Shown: in pieces, positions 51,826 through 60,023 of the stretch
How the letters are laid out: each line of letters opens with the position of its first letter
Numbering within the stretch: position 1 is the first letter of the stretch
Made by a program: the position numbers and the translations under genes
Origin: Clostridia bacterium
Lineage (GTDB): Bacteria; Bacillota; Clostridia; Christensenellales; CAG-314
NCBI GenBank assembly: GCA_036654455.1
Contig: JAVVRZ010000001.1
Location: forward strand, 124,001 to 188,000
Direction of reading: 5' to 3'
Length of the DNA stretch: 64,000 bases
The notes under the pieces: model-generated
Database searches by the model: none
Told to the model about the DNA's origin: nothing
The model's input: only the letters and a program-made list of their open reading frames with translations

Positions 51826-53265
51826 ATGGCAAATTTTGACTTTTTAAAAGGCAATATTGAAATAATCATTTTAAACGCCCTATCGTTACAAGATGGTTAT
51901 GGATATGATATTGCAAAAGAAATTAAAGACAAAACGCAAAATTCCTATGAGATAAAACAGCCTACCCTTTACGCATATTTAAAAAGGTTAGAATTGCAAG
52001 AATTAATAACCTCTTATTGGGGTAGCGAATCTAGCGGCGGCAGAAGGCGCTATTATAAAATTACCGAAAAAGGTCGGCAATTTTGTCAAAATTTTAATCT
52101 AGAATGGAAATATCAAAAAACAGTTCTTGACACCCTTGTCCCCGACGACGATAGTTTGCCGATAACTCAAAAAGACACTACTTTGATGTTTGGCAAAAAA
52201 GTTAAAAAGCCCGTTCAAAAGATAACTCAAATCGAACAAGAAGAAATTGCTAAACAGCTTGATTTGCTAAAAGATGTTACTGCTTCTACACAATCAAAAC
52301 CCTTGGCAAAAGCCGACGTTACTGCTTCTACGCAATCAAAGCCTTTGGCAAAAAATAATGATTTATTAATAGAAGAAGAAGTAACCGCCCCAGCGCCCAC
52401 CACTTTCCTATCTTACAAGAAATCAAGTCTTGAACATAAGCCGATTGCTACAACTTCACAAATTGAAGATGTTTCTAATCCTGATATAGACTTGCAACCT
52501 TACGCTCCAAATAAAGAAGAATTTTTAGAAAAATTTAATAAAAAAGCGCAAGAAATTATTGATAAAAATATCCAAACGGCTCAACCTGATGTTAAAGAAG
52601 TTTTAACCGAAACAAGTTATGATGATGTTTCAACTAATTCGACAGCTCAACAGACTAATTATAAACACGTATTTAATACTCTACTTAAAACTCAGTTAGA
52701 CGACTCGGCGTTACATAGCGCCGACGTAGACATTCAACCCGAGATAAAGAGTTCGCAAACGTCTTCCCTAGACGAACTTGCAGACTCACTAGCAAAAGTT
52801 GGTATTAAGCTTAAAGTTTACAATAATCAAATATCTAACTATGCTCCCCAAGCTATGCTGTACAAAAATAAAATTATTTTTGTTTCAATTTGGCTAACGT
52901 ATTTTGCGACCGCTATTGAAATGCTTTTTGTTTGGCTTGCAGGCATTAATGTTTTACCTATCAACACATTAATTATTTATTGGTTATGCCTAGCTACCCT
53001 ACCTATTGCGTTAACGATACTTTACATAATCAACCCAAATAAAAAGACTAAACCGATATTTAATTTTAAGTACCATATAGTTAATGCGCTTATTGGCGCA
53101 GGACTTATAATTATTTTAGTATTTTCATTGTTTGTACTATTTGGTTGTTTGTTTAGCGACACTGTCCAGCTATTAACCTATGTAATCTTACCTTTGATTG
53201 TCGCTATAAACGTACCGATGTATCCAGTATTCTATAAACTTATATTCAAAAAAATGTTGATATAA
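51826..53265 (+). CDS. PadR-family winged-helix protein fused to a four-helix membrane domain
   Basis: The product has 479 residues from ATG 51826 (AAAGGATGG upstream; ATG 51814 would overlap the ribosome site). Residues 5-90 form a PadR winged helix (ILNALSLQDGYGYDIAKEI, QPTLYAYLKRLELQELI, GGRRRYYKITEKGRQF). Residues 110-340 are an acidic, low-complexity linker with a tandem 14-residue repeat (150-177). Residues 350-372, 380-403, 417-443 and 447-471 are predicted membrane helices. Normal PadR proteins are about 110-180 residues and soluble. This one should be a membrane-tethered DNA-binding protein. The ligand and target are unknown; its own divergent intergenic region is a candidate. Confidence 0.85.
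   Translation: MANFDFLKGNIEIIILNALSLQDGYGYDIAKEIKDKTQNSYEIKQPTLYAYLKRLELQELITSYWGSESSGGRRRYYKITEKGRQFCQNFNLEWKYQKTVLDTLVPDDDSLPITQKDTTLMFGKKVKKPVQKITQIEQEEIAKQLDLLKDVTASTQSKPLAKADVTASTQSKPLAKNNDLLIEEEVTAPAPTTFLSYKKSSLEHKPIATTSQIEDVSNPDIDLQPYAPNKEEFLEKFNKKAQEIIDKNIQTAQPDVKEVLTETSYDDVSTNSTAQQTNYKHVFNTLLKTQLDDSALHSADVDIQPEIKSSQTSSLDELADSLAKVGIKLKVYNNQISNYAPQAMLYKNKIIFVSIWLTYFATAIEMLFVWLAGINVLPINTLIIYWLCLATLPIALTILYIINPNKKTKPIFNFKYHIVNALIGAGLIIILVFSLFVLFGCLFSDTVQLLTYVILPLIVAINVPMYPVFYKLIFKKMLI
52273..52356 (+). repeat. tandem 42-bp repeat inside the PadR-like gene
   Basis: Two adjacent 42-base units (52273-52314 and 52315-52356) encode DVTASTQSKPLAK followed by A or N. DNA differences are mostly at third codon positions, so the duplication is old enough to have drifted while the peptide was kept. 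Confidence 0.9.
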
Positions 53266-53306
53266 CTAATACAATTTTAAGTTAAAAATAATAAAAGTCA
53301 TTTTTT

Positions 53307-53337
53307 AAAAAAAGTATCTCCAAAGAGATACTTTTTT
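53307..53337. terminator. bidirectional terminator between the PadR-like gene and rnhA
   Basis: AAAAAAGTATCTC (53308-53320) pairs with GAGATACTTTTTT (53325-53337) around CAAA, with A and T tracts for both strands. Confidence 0.88.
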
Positions 53338-53409
53338 GTTTATAAAACTAGGTAAAATGTGTTTTGTTATAATATTTGTAGTCAACGATTAAAAAAGTGA
53401 TAGAGTCAA

Positions 53410-53856
53410 TTATAGGTCGGTTTTATGAGCTTTAATCTCTTGCGTAGCTAAATCATCGCAAATTTGATTATATTTATCTCCGGAATGTCCCTTAACCTTT
53501 ACAAAAATTAAGGTATGAATTTCTATAAGTTCCAGCAATTCTTCCCATAGGTCTTTATTCTTAACATCTTGTTTTGAGGAATTAATCCAACCGTTGCTAG
53601 ACCACTTTCTTAACCAGTTGTTGTTAATAGCGTTTACAACATAAGAAGAATCAAGATTTATTTCAACTTCGCAAGGCTCTTTAAGCTGTTTGAGCGCATT
53701 AATTACAGCTTTAAGTTCCATTCTATTGTTAGTGGTTGCCACTTGGTAGCCACTAAGTTGTTTAACATTGTTATTATAAATTAGCACAGCTCCCCAACCG
53801 CCGTTACCGGGATTGCCCGAGCAAGCTCCATCGGTATAAATAATTACTTTTTTCAT
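53410..53856 (-). CDS. rnhA: ribonuclease HI
   Basis: The 148-residue enzyme degrades RNA in RNA-DNA hybrids. The catalytic acids sit in YTDGACSGNPGNGGWG, NRMELKAVINAL and LDSSYV, with the final site in GHSGDKYNQICDDLA. The open frame extends further upstream, but AGGA eight bases before ATG 53856 and the conserved MKKVIIYTDG start decide it. It is a single gene convergent with the PadR-like gene. Confidence 0.95.
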   Translation of the reverse strand: MKKVIIYTDGACSGNPGNGGWGAVLIYNNNVKQLSGYQVATTNNRMELKAVINALKQLKEPCEVEINLDSSYVVNAINNNWLRKWSSNGWINSSKQDVKNKDLWEELLELIEIHTLIFVKVKGHSGDKYNQICDDLATQEIKAHKTDL

Positions 53857-53885
53857 AATTTTCCTACTTATTGACAGATTTCTTA

Positions 53886-53914
53886 TTGACACAACGACAA
53901 AAATATTTTATAAT
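53886..53914 (+). promoter_or_regulatory. promoter of tRNA-Trp
   Basis: TTGACA (53886-53891), a 17-nt spacer and TATAAT (53909-53914). This is a full-consensus sigma-A promoter ten bases before the mature tRNA. Confidence 0.88.
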
Positions 53915-53924
53915 ACTCTTACTT

Positions 53925-53999
53925 AGGGGAGTGGCTCAACGGTAGAGTAGTGGTCTCCAAAACCATTGGTTGCGTGTTCGAATCGCGTCTCCCCTGCCA
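53925..53999 (+). tRNA. tRNA-Trp (CCA)
   Basis: Acceptor AGGGGAG/CTCCCCT, discriminator G, anticodon loop CTCCAAA with CCA, T-loop TGTTCGAATCG, and encoded CCA at 53997-53999. Confidence 0.95.
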
Positions 54000-54001
54000 G
54001 C

Positions 54002-54041
54002 AGTCCAAAATCACAATATATAGTGGTTTTGGGCTATTTTT
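54002..54041 (+). terminator. terminator after tRNA-Trp
   Basis: AGTCCAAAATCAC (54002-54014) pairs with GTGGTTTTGGGCT (54023-54035) using two G-T pairs, followed by ATTTTT. Confidence 0.8.
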
Positions 54042-54184
54042 ATGCCTACATCTTGTATTGTTTGAGAATGTTGGCGCAAAAATGGCGTAAAAATTTATTT
54101 AGACATAGATTGATGTACTTACATTATACGTATTTTAATGTATATAGTCAAATAAATTGACAAATGAAAAGTTTAAGTATTAAA
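54042..54184. other. gap between tRNA-Trp and rny, with a tandem 11-mer
   Basis: There is no gene. TGGCGCAAAAA (54072-54082) is followed directly by TGGCGTAAAAA (54083-54093). A weak inverted repeat TACATTA / TAATGTA lies near 54119-54140. Confidence 0.5.
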
Positions 54185-54217
54185 ACAAAAAATAACTCTC
54201 TACCTAAGTAGAGAGTT
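54185..54217 (-). terminator. terminator after rny
   Basis: On the minus strand AACTCTCTAC (54217-54208) pairs with GTAGAGAGTT (54203-54194), followed by ATTTTTTG. Confidence 0.88.
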
Positions 54218-54229
54218 AAAATTTGATTG

Positions 54230-55825
54230 TTATTTAGCTATGTCAACGCTACGTGTTTCTCTAATAACGTTAACTTTAATTTGACCTGGATATTCAAGCT
54301 CTTGCTCGATTTTTCTTGCTATGTCCTTAGCTAGCAATATTGTCGATTCGTCGTTGACAACTTCGGGTTTAACGATAATACGTATTTCCCTACCTGCTTG
54401 AACAGCAAAACACTTTTGAACGCCGTCAAATTGATTGGCAATTTCTTCAAGTTTTTCAAGTCGTTTAACATAGTTTTCAAGTGTTTCACGCCTTGCGCCC
54501 GGTCTAGCAGCTGAGATAGAGTCTGCCGCAGCTACAAGCACAGCTTCAACGCAAGTTGGTTCTACGTCGCCGTGATGAGCTTCAATACAATTAATGACTT
54601 CTTTACTCTCTTTGAATTTTTTAGCGATGTCTGCGCCGATTTCAATGTGAGTGCCTTCGGTTTCGTGGTCGACTGCTTTGCCTATATCGTGTAACAGTCC
54701 GCCTCTTTTTGCAAGTTGTATGTCAACGCCTAATTCCGCCGCCATAAGTCCTGCAAGATAAGATACTTCCATTGAGTGTTTTAAGACGTTTTGCCCGTAA
54801 CTTGTGCGGTATTTAAGCCTGCCTAATAATTTGATAATTTCGGGGTGTAGATTAAATACGCCGGTATCAAATGAAGCTGACTCGCCGTCTTCTTTAATAG
54901 TGATATCCATTTCTTTGCGAACTTTTTCGACTGTTTCTTCGATTCTTGCCGGATGAATACGCCCGTCGGTAATTAATTTTTCAACCGTTATACGAGCAAT
55001 TTGTCTACGAACAGGGTCAAAACCTGACAAAATTACTACTTCGGGAGTGTCGTCTATTATTAGTTCGACGCCGGTAGCATTTTCAAGCGAACGAATATTG
55101 CGACCTTCTCTGCCGATTAGTCTACCCTTCATTTCGTCGTTAGGTAGTGAAACAGTGGTGATTGTGATTTCGGCTACTTGATCCGAAGCGCATCTTTGTA
55201 TTGCGCCACAAATAATTTCTTTTGCCTTTTTTTCGCCGTTTTCTTTTGCCTCAGCCTCAATGTCACGAACAAGACTTGCCGCATCTTTGCGAGCGTCTGC
55301 AAGCATAATGTCAACCAACTCTTGTTTTGCATCTTCTTTGGTCATCTTGGACACCGCTTCAAGCTCGGCTAAAAGTTTATCGTTAAATTTGTCAATTTCG
55401 TTTTGCTTTTTAGCTAATTCGCTTTGTTGGGCGCTTAGATTTTTTTGAATTTGTTCGGTTTGTTCAACTTTTTTGGATAAATTTTCTTCTTTACGGTCTA
55501 AATTTTCTTCTTTAAGAAGTAGCCTAGCTTCTTGTTTTTTTGCTTCGGCGCTTCTTTCTTTGAGTTGTTTGTCCAACTCGGTTTTGAGTTTAAGGGCCTC
55601 TTCCTTCGCTTCTAGTATTGTTTCCTTTTTAATAGTTTTTGCTTCTGCTGTCGCATCGTCTATTATAGATTTAACATAATTTTGCGCATTGCCAATTTTG
55701 CCTTTAATAATTTGTTTATATATGACAAAGCCTAACGGACCGCCTACCAGAATACCAATAATTGGTAAAATAATGTACCAAACTACATCGGTTGCAAAGA
55801 AGAAACCTAGCAAATTGTGAATCAT
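54230..55825 (-). CDS. rny: ribonuclease Y
   Basis: The 531-residue membrane-anchored endoribonuclease starts mRNA decay in Firmicutes. It has an N-terminal helix (about 15-38), a long coiled coil (40-200, alternating Glu/Lys), a KH domain ([17 protein letters not shown], about 225-241), and an HD domain ([24 protein letters not shown]). Its position downstream of recA is the standard Bacillus/Clostridium order. A GGAGG site precedes the ATG. Confidence 0.97.
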   Translation of the reverse strand: MIHNLLGFFFATDVVWYIILPIIGILVGGPLGFVIYKQIIKGKIGNAQNYVKSIIDDATAEAKTIKKETILEAKEEALKLKTELDKQLKERSAEAKKQEARLLLKEENLDRKEENLSKKVEQTEQIQKNLSAQQSELAKKQNEIDKFNDKLLAELEAVSKMTKEDAKQELVDIMLADARKDAASLVRDIEAEAKENGEKKAKEIICGAIQRCASDQVAEITITTVSLPNDEMKGRLIGREGRNIRSLENATGVELIIDDTPEVVILSGFDPVRRQIARITVEKLITDGRIHPARIEETVEKVRKEMDITIKEDGESASFDTGVFNLHPEIIKLLGRLKYRTSYGQNVLKHSMEVSYLAGLMAAELGVDIQLAKRGGLLHDIGKAVDHETEGTHIEIGADIAKKFKESKEVINCIEAHHGDVEPTCVEAVLVAAADSISAARPGARRETLENYVKRLEKLEEIANQFDGVQKCFAVQAGREIRIIVKPEVVNDESTILLAKDIARKIEQELEYPGQIKVNVIRETRSVDIAK

Positions 55826-55973
55826 AGTTCCTCCTAGATTGTTGTATTAAGTTTTCAATTTTCAAAAGTAGCAATATATGCAATTACAGCTTATTGTTAA
55901 AATCAAACTACATATAATATAACCTTATTTAAATCAAAAGTCAAGGTTATTATAAAACTATATGGTTATTTTT

Positions 55974-56008
55974 AGCAAAAATAAAAGACCTATACTAAGG
56001 TCTTTTAT
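55974..56008 (-). terminator. terminator after recA
   Basis: On the minus strand ATAAAAGACC (56008-55999) pairs with GGTCTTTTAT (55990-55981), followed by a T tract. The ~150 bases before rny also hold a weaker TAACCTT/AAGGTTA hairpin (55920-55947). Confidence 0.85.
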
Positions 56009-56017
56009 CAATTAAAA

Positions 56018-57028
56018 TTATTCGTTAATTTCTTCGGCGGGTTTCAAATAAGTAGCACGAATTTTTGTTTCTAACTCTTTCATAAGCTTAGGATTAGCTT
56101 CTAGATAAGCTTTTACATTTTCTTTGCCCTGACCTATCTTGTCGCCGTTGTAAGAAAACCAGCTACCGCTCTTTTCGATTAAACCGCTATCGGTTGCTAA
56201 ATCTAGAATACAACCCGATTGCGAAATGCCTTTTCCGTACATAATATCAAATTCGGCAGTTTTAAAAGGTGGCGCAAGCTTGTTTTTAACAACTTTAATT
56301 TTTGTGCGGTTACCCATCATATCCGCTCCGTCTTTGATTTGGTCGGTTTTTCTAACGTCAAGTCTTACGCTTGAATAGAATTTTAATGCCTTGCCACCCG
56401 TTGTTGTTTCGGGGGAACCAAACATAACGCCAATTTTATCTCTAAGTTGGTTGATAAATATTATGCAAGTATTAGATTTATTGATTATTGCAGTTAATTT
56501 GCGTAGAGCTTGCGACATTAACCTAGCTTGTAGTCCTAAGTGATTATCTCCCATATCGCCTTCAATCTCGGCTTTTGGAGTAAGCGCAGCGACCGAGTCA
56601 ACTACGATTAAGTCGATTGCGCTACTGCGTACAAGATATTCGGTAATATCTAAGGCTTGTTCGCCGTTGTCGGGCTGTGAAATATATAAATTCTCTAAAT
56701 CTACGCCTAAATTAGAAGCGTAAACTGGGTCTAATGCGTGTTCTGCGTCGATAAAGGCAGCCGTACCGCCTAGTTTTTGCACTTCGGCAATAATATGTAG
56801 CGAAACGGTAGTTTTGCCCGAAGACTCAGGCCCGTAAATCTCAACAACTCTACCCTTAGGAACTCCGCCAATGCCAAGAGCAATATCGAGAGTCAAACAG
56901 CCTGTGGGAATAACGTCAATACTGCGTGTTGCAGCGCCTTGTCCTAATTTCATAATAGCGCCTTTGCCAAATTGTTTCTCTATTTGCAATATTGCTTGGT
57001 CTAAGGCTTTCTTTTTGTCGTCCGTCAT
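56018..57028 (-). CDS. recA: recombinase A
   Basis: The 336-residue protein is the strand-exchange recombinase and LexA coprotease. Walker A is GPESSGKTT (about 64-72), and Walker B is [12 protein letters not shown]. The L1 and L2 loop regions are intact, as is the C-terminal domain, which ends near AEEINE. GGAG lies before the ATG, and cinA ends 12 bases upstream. No SOS box is visible directly before it, because it is transcribed from further up the operon. Confidence 0.97.
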   Translation of the reverse strand: MTDDKKKALDQAILQIEKQFGKGAIMKLGQGAATRSIDVIPTGCLTLDIALGIGGVPKGRVVEIYGPESSGKTTVSLHIIAEVQKLGGTAAFIDAEHALDPVYASNLGVDLENLYISQPDNGEQALDITEYLVRSSAIDLIVVDSVAALTPKAEIEGDMGDNHLGLQARLMSQALRKLTAIINKSNTCIIFINQLRDKIGVMFGSPETTTGGKALKFYSSVRLDVRKTDQIKDGADMMGNRTKIKVVKNKLAPPFKTAEFDIMYGKGISQSGCILDLATDSGLIEKSGSWFSYNGDKIGQGKENVKAYLEANPKLMKELETKIRATYLKPAEEINE

Positions 57029-57040
57029 TATAAACTCCTT

Positions 57041-58126
57041 TTAGAATATTTTAATATATTTAATTAGCAAAAACAACGCCGTATTCGCCATTTTTTTGCG
57101 TATAGTGTTGCGGTCGCCATTGTGAGTAATATTATATACTTGTTTTTTACCGCTTTTATTAGTAATACAAATATAACACAAACCTTGTAATAAATCAATA
57201 TTATTTTGCATTTCTGCATAACCAGTTATTGAAAGAGCGTAGTCGCAATTAGAATTTGTCATAAGTCCGCTTGCCATTTGTTCGGCAACCTGAGTAGAAA
57301 CTGCCGAATATGTCAATAGGTCTCGGTTGGAAACGTCGAGCCTATCGTGTTTAGCCTTGTTTGAATAAGTAACAAGACCTTCGGTAAGAACTTTACTTGC
57401 GCCCGAAATTTCTACAATGCTTGAAGCGATTAATCCGCCGGTCACAGATTCGGCAAGCGAAAGTAGTTTGCCTTTAAGCGTAAGTAAATTTACAGCCACG
57501 CTTTGTAAACTGCGATTTTCAAGACAATATATTTCTTCAAATTGTTTTACTACCTTAGAGATAATTACATCTTTGGTTGAAGTTGTAATTTTAAAGGTAA
57601 AGGCAATAGAGAGCAAAGTATCTAGATAATTTGTATAAGTGTTTATGATTACGTCTTTGCAAGCAAGTCCGCTAAGCTTACTCTCTACTTCTTGTTTAGT
57701 TAATCCAAAAAGTTTAAAATAAGAAATTTCAGCTATACCATATCTTGGCAACAATATTTTTTTAATAAAAGTTTGGTAAAAATATTCCTGCGCTTTAACA
57801 TTTTGCGGTAAAGTAATAATAAGACGACCGTCAACATCGCCTATAAGCATAACGTCCTCGTTATATGTTTCAAAAGAAAAGTTCAAAGGTAATTTAGAAT
57901 TTGCCGTTGCGACAAATTCGTTAACGCCTGTCGAAATGTAAAAATTAGCTAATTTATCGTTTGTTTTGGCGGACAAATTGAGCTGTTTTAAACCCTCGCC
58001 AACTATAATTAAGCAGTCGCTATTTGTTATTTCTCCGCCACATTGATAGTTTGCATCTAAACAGTCACAGCGAAGAATGTTAAATAGCTTGTCGCAAACG
58101 GTATTTGCGGAATAGATTAAAATCAT
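57041..58126 (-). CDS. cinA: CinA-like protein with degenerate MoCF domain
   Basis: The 361-residue protein is shorter than typical CinA (about 410). The N-terminal MoCF half should start with GTELLLGxxxNTN and contain GGLGPTxDD; neither is present (residues 1-75 read MILIYSANTVCDKLF onward). The later part of that domain (GRLIITLPQNVKAQEYF, 100-116) and the middle domain (FKLFGLTKQEVESKL) remain. The C-terminal PncC-type domain keeps S227 in ESVTGGLIASS, VTYSNKAK (about 252-259) and T301-G302, but the GPGG loop is lost. Nicotinamide-nucleotide deamidation may survive; ADP-ribose pyrophosphatase activity is unlikely. Confidence 0.85.
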   Translation of the reverse strand: MILIYSANTVCDKLFNILRCDCLDANYQCGGEITNSDCLIIVGEGLKQLNLSAKTNDKLANFYISTGVNEFVATANSKLPLNFSFETYNEDVMLIGDVDGRLIITLPQNVKAQEYFYQTFIKKILLPRYGIAEISYFKLFGLTKQEVESKLSGLACKDVIINTYTNYLDTLLSIAFTFKITTSTKDVIISKVVKQFEEIYCLENRSLQSVAVNLLTLKGKLLSLAESVTGGLIASSIVEISGASKVLTEGLVTYSNKAKHDRLDVSNRDLLTYSAVSTQVAEQMASGLMTNSNCDYALSITGYAEMQNNIDLLQGLCYICITNKSGKKQVYNITHNGDRNTIRKKMANTALFLLIKYIKIF

Positions 58127-58128
58127 TT

Positions 58129-58710
58129 TTATGCCTCGGCAAAAACGTTTTTATTTTGAATTAGATATACTATGCCAGAAATAATAGTTAATAAAACGGC
58201 TAAACCGAGAGTACTATACGCTAATATGTATATAACATCGTAAAAAACTTGGGAAACAGCAACTAGTTGAGTCTTCATATTGAGTAACATTGTAATCGGT
58301 AAAGCTATGGTTTGCATAACGGTTTTTAGTTTGCCGTATATGTTAGCTTGAACAATTACTCCCTTACTTGCCGCAACTTGACGAACCATACTTATGAGCA
58401 GTTCTCTTGCAATTATGACTGCGCCAAAAATTGTGCAAATCCATTTAGGTTCAAGCATTTGACTGTACGCTATTAAAAATAAAGCAAATCCTACAAGTAG
58501 TTTATCGGCGATTGGGTCAAGTAATTTACCTAAATTAGTGACCATATTATATTTACGAGCAATATGACCATCTAGTAAATCGGTAAGAGCGGCAATAATA
58601 AATATGCCTATTGCAACAAGCGGAGCGTAAGCAAAGTCTAATAAATAGACTACTGCAAATACTGGAATTAGGGCAATTCTTAGTAGAGATAATTTGTTAG
58701 GTAAGTTCAT
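58129..58710 (-). CDS. pgsA: CDP-diacylglycerol--glycerol-3-phosphate 3-phosphatidyltransferase
   Basis: The 193-residue membrane enzyme makes phosphatidylglycerol phosphate. The CDP-alcohol transferase signature is complete in DLLDGHIARKYN...GKLLDPIADK (D-G-x2-A-R-x8-G-x3-D-x3-D). About five membrane helices are predicted. It overlaps rimO by four bases. The rimO-pgsA-cinA-recA order is conserved across Firmicutes. Confidence 0.95.
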   Translation of the reverse strand: MNLPNKLSLLRIALIPVFAVVYLLDFAYAPLVAIGIFIIAALTDLLDGHIARKYNMVTNLGKLLDPIADKLLVGFALFLIAYSQMLEPKWICTIFGAVIIARELLISMVRQVAASKGVIVQANIYGKLKTVMQTIALPITMLLNMKTQLVAVSQVFYDVIYILAYSTLGLAVLLTIISGIVYLIQNKNVFAEA

Positions 58711-60023
58711 AGTATTTCTCCTATTAAATCGTAGTCGGTATTTTGTGTAATATTTGCGTTATAAAATTGACCGATAGTCAATTCTTTGTCACTATAAATA
58801 TAAACAATCCCGTCGATATCGGGGGCTTGATACATACTCCTTGCTATGTAACAATCGTCTAATTTTTCTTCTACAACCACTTCTAACTGTCTGCCAACAT
58901 ATTTATGTAAATTTTGACAAGAAATCTTTTGTTGAAGTTGATATAATTTTTTAACCCGAGTTTCTTTTGTGCGCTTATCTATTTGTTCAAACTTTGCAGC
59001 AGGCGTGCCTTCCTCTATCGAATACGCAAAAAAACCTACGTTATCAAGTTTGTATTTTTTTAAAAAGGTAGCGACTTTATTAAATTTTGTTTGGTCTTCA
59101 TAAGGAAAACCGCATATAAAGGTTGTTCGTAGCGCAATATCGGGATAATTTGCGGTAAGATTGTCGAATAAGTCGTAGACTTGTTGTTCGTTAGTTTTGC
59201 GATTCATTTTAGCGAGAATGAAGTCGTCTACGTGTTGTAGCGGTATGTCTATGTATTTAGCAATTTTGTTTGAGGCGGTTATTAGTTTTAGCAAACTATC
59301 GTCGACGAGTTCGGGGTAACAATATAAAATACGTATCCAATGTAAATTTTGTATAGCCGTAAGCTGAGTTAGAAGTTCGACTAAACTAGGTTTGCCATAT
59401 AAGTCGAAACCGTACTTAGTTGTATCCTGAGCGACTAAAATGACTTCTCTTACGCCCCCATTTACCAAGTCGACTACTTCATCGATTATATTTTTAATCG
59501 GCCTTGACCTAAATCTACCCCTTATATAAGGTATTGAGCAGTAAGAACAAAAATTATTACAGCCATCGGCAATTTTTACATAAGCATAATGACTTGGAGT
59601 AGATACAATTCTTTTGCCTTGCGAAACTGTGTCTAATTTAGAAATAGGACAAATAAAGCGTTGGGTCGAGTTAAAACAGCTGTCTACAACTTTAACTATG
59701 TCTTCATAATTTGCTCCGCAAATACAATCTGCCTCTGTCAAATCTTTGTAAAGTTCCTGACCATAAATTTGTGGCAAACAGCCGGTAAGAATTATTTTTT
59801 TACATAAATTATTTTTATATTGTGACAACTCAATAACTTTATTGATTGACTCTTGTCGTGCCGACTCAATAAAACCGCAAGAATTTACTATAATAATTTG
59901 GGCGTCTTCTTTTTGACTGAGCGTATATCCGCTTTCGACAAGTTTGTAGGCCATTATCTCGCTGTCAATTCTATTTTTATCGCAACCCAAAGACTCAATG
60001 TAAAAGGTTTGCTTATTCTCCAT
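58707..60023 (-). CDS. rimO: ribosomal protein S12 methylthiotransferase RimO
   Basis: The 438-residue radical SAM enzyme methylthiolates an aspartate of S12. The N-terminal UPF0004 domain begins FYIESLGCDKNRIDSE (the LGCxKNxVDSE signature separates it from MiaB). Further cysteines are in VNSCGFIESA and LTGCLPQ. The SAM cluster is CNNFCSYC, and a TRAM domain ends the protein. It overlaps ftsK by 11 bases and pgsA by four, so it is tightly coupled. Confidence 0.95.
   Translation of the reverse strand: MENKQTFYIESLGCDKNRIDSEIMAYKLVESGYTLSQKEDAQIIIVNSCGFIESARQESINKVIELSQYKNNLCKKIILTGCLPQIYGQELYKDLTEADCICGANYEDIVKVVDSCFNSTQRFICPISKLDTVSQGKRIVSTPSHYAYVKIADGCNNFCSYCSIPYIRGRFRSRPIKNIIDEVVDLVNGGVREVILVAQDTTKYGFDLYGKPSLVELLTQLTAIQNLHWIRILYCYPELVDDSLLKLITASNKIAKYIDIPLQHVDDFILAKMNRKTNEQQVYDLFDNLTANYPDIALRTTFICGFPYEDQTKFNKVATFLKKYKLDNVGFFAYSIEEGTPAAKFEQIDKRTKETRVKKLYQLQQKISCQNLHKYVGRQLEVVVEEKLDDCYIARSMYQAPDIDGIVYIYSDKELTIGQFYNANITQNTDYDLIGEIL

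Noticed and set aside
53966-54160. 64-codon plus-strand frame across the tRNA-Trp end
   Set aside because: Its first part is tRNA and terminator sequence read as codons. There is no ribosome site and no recognisable domain.
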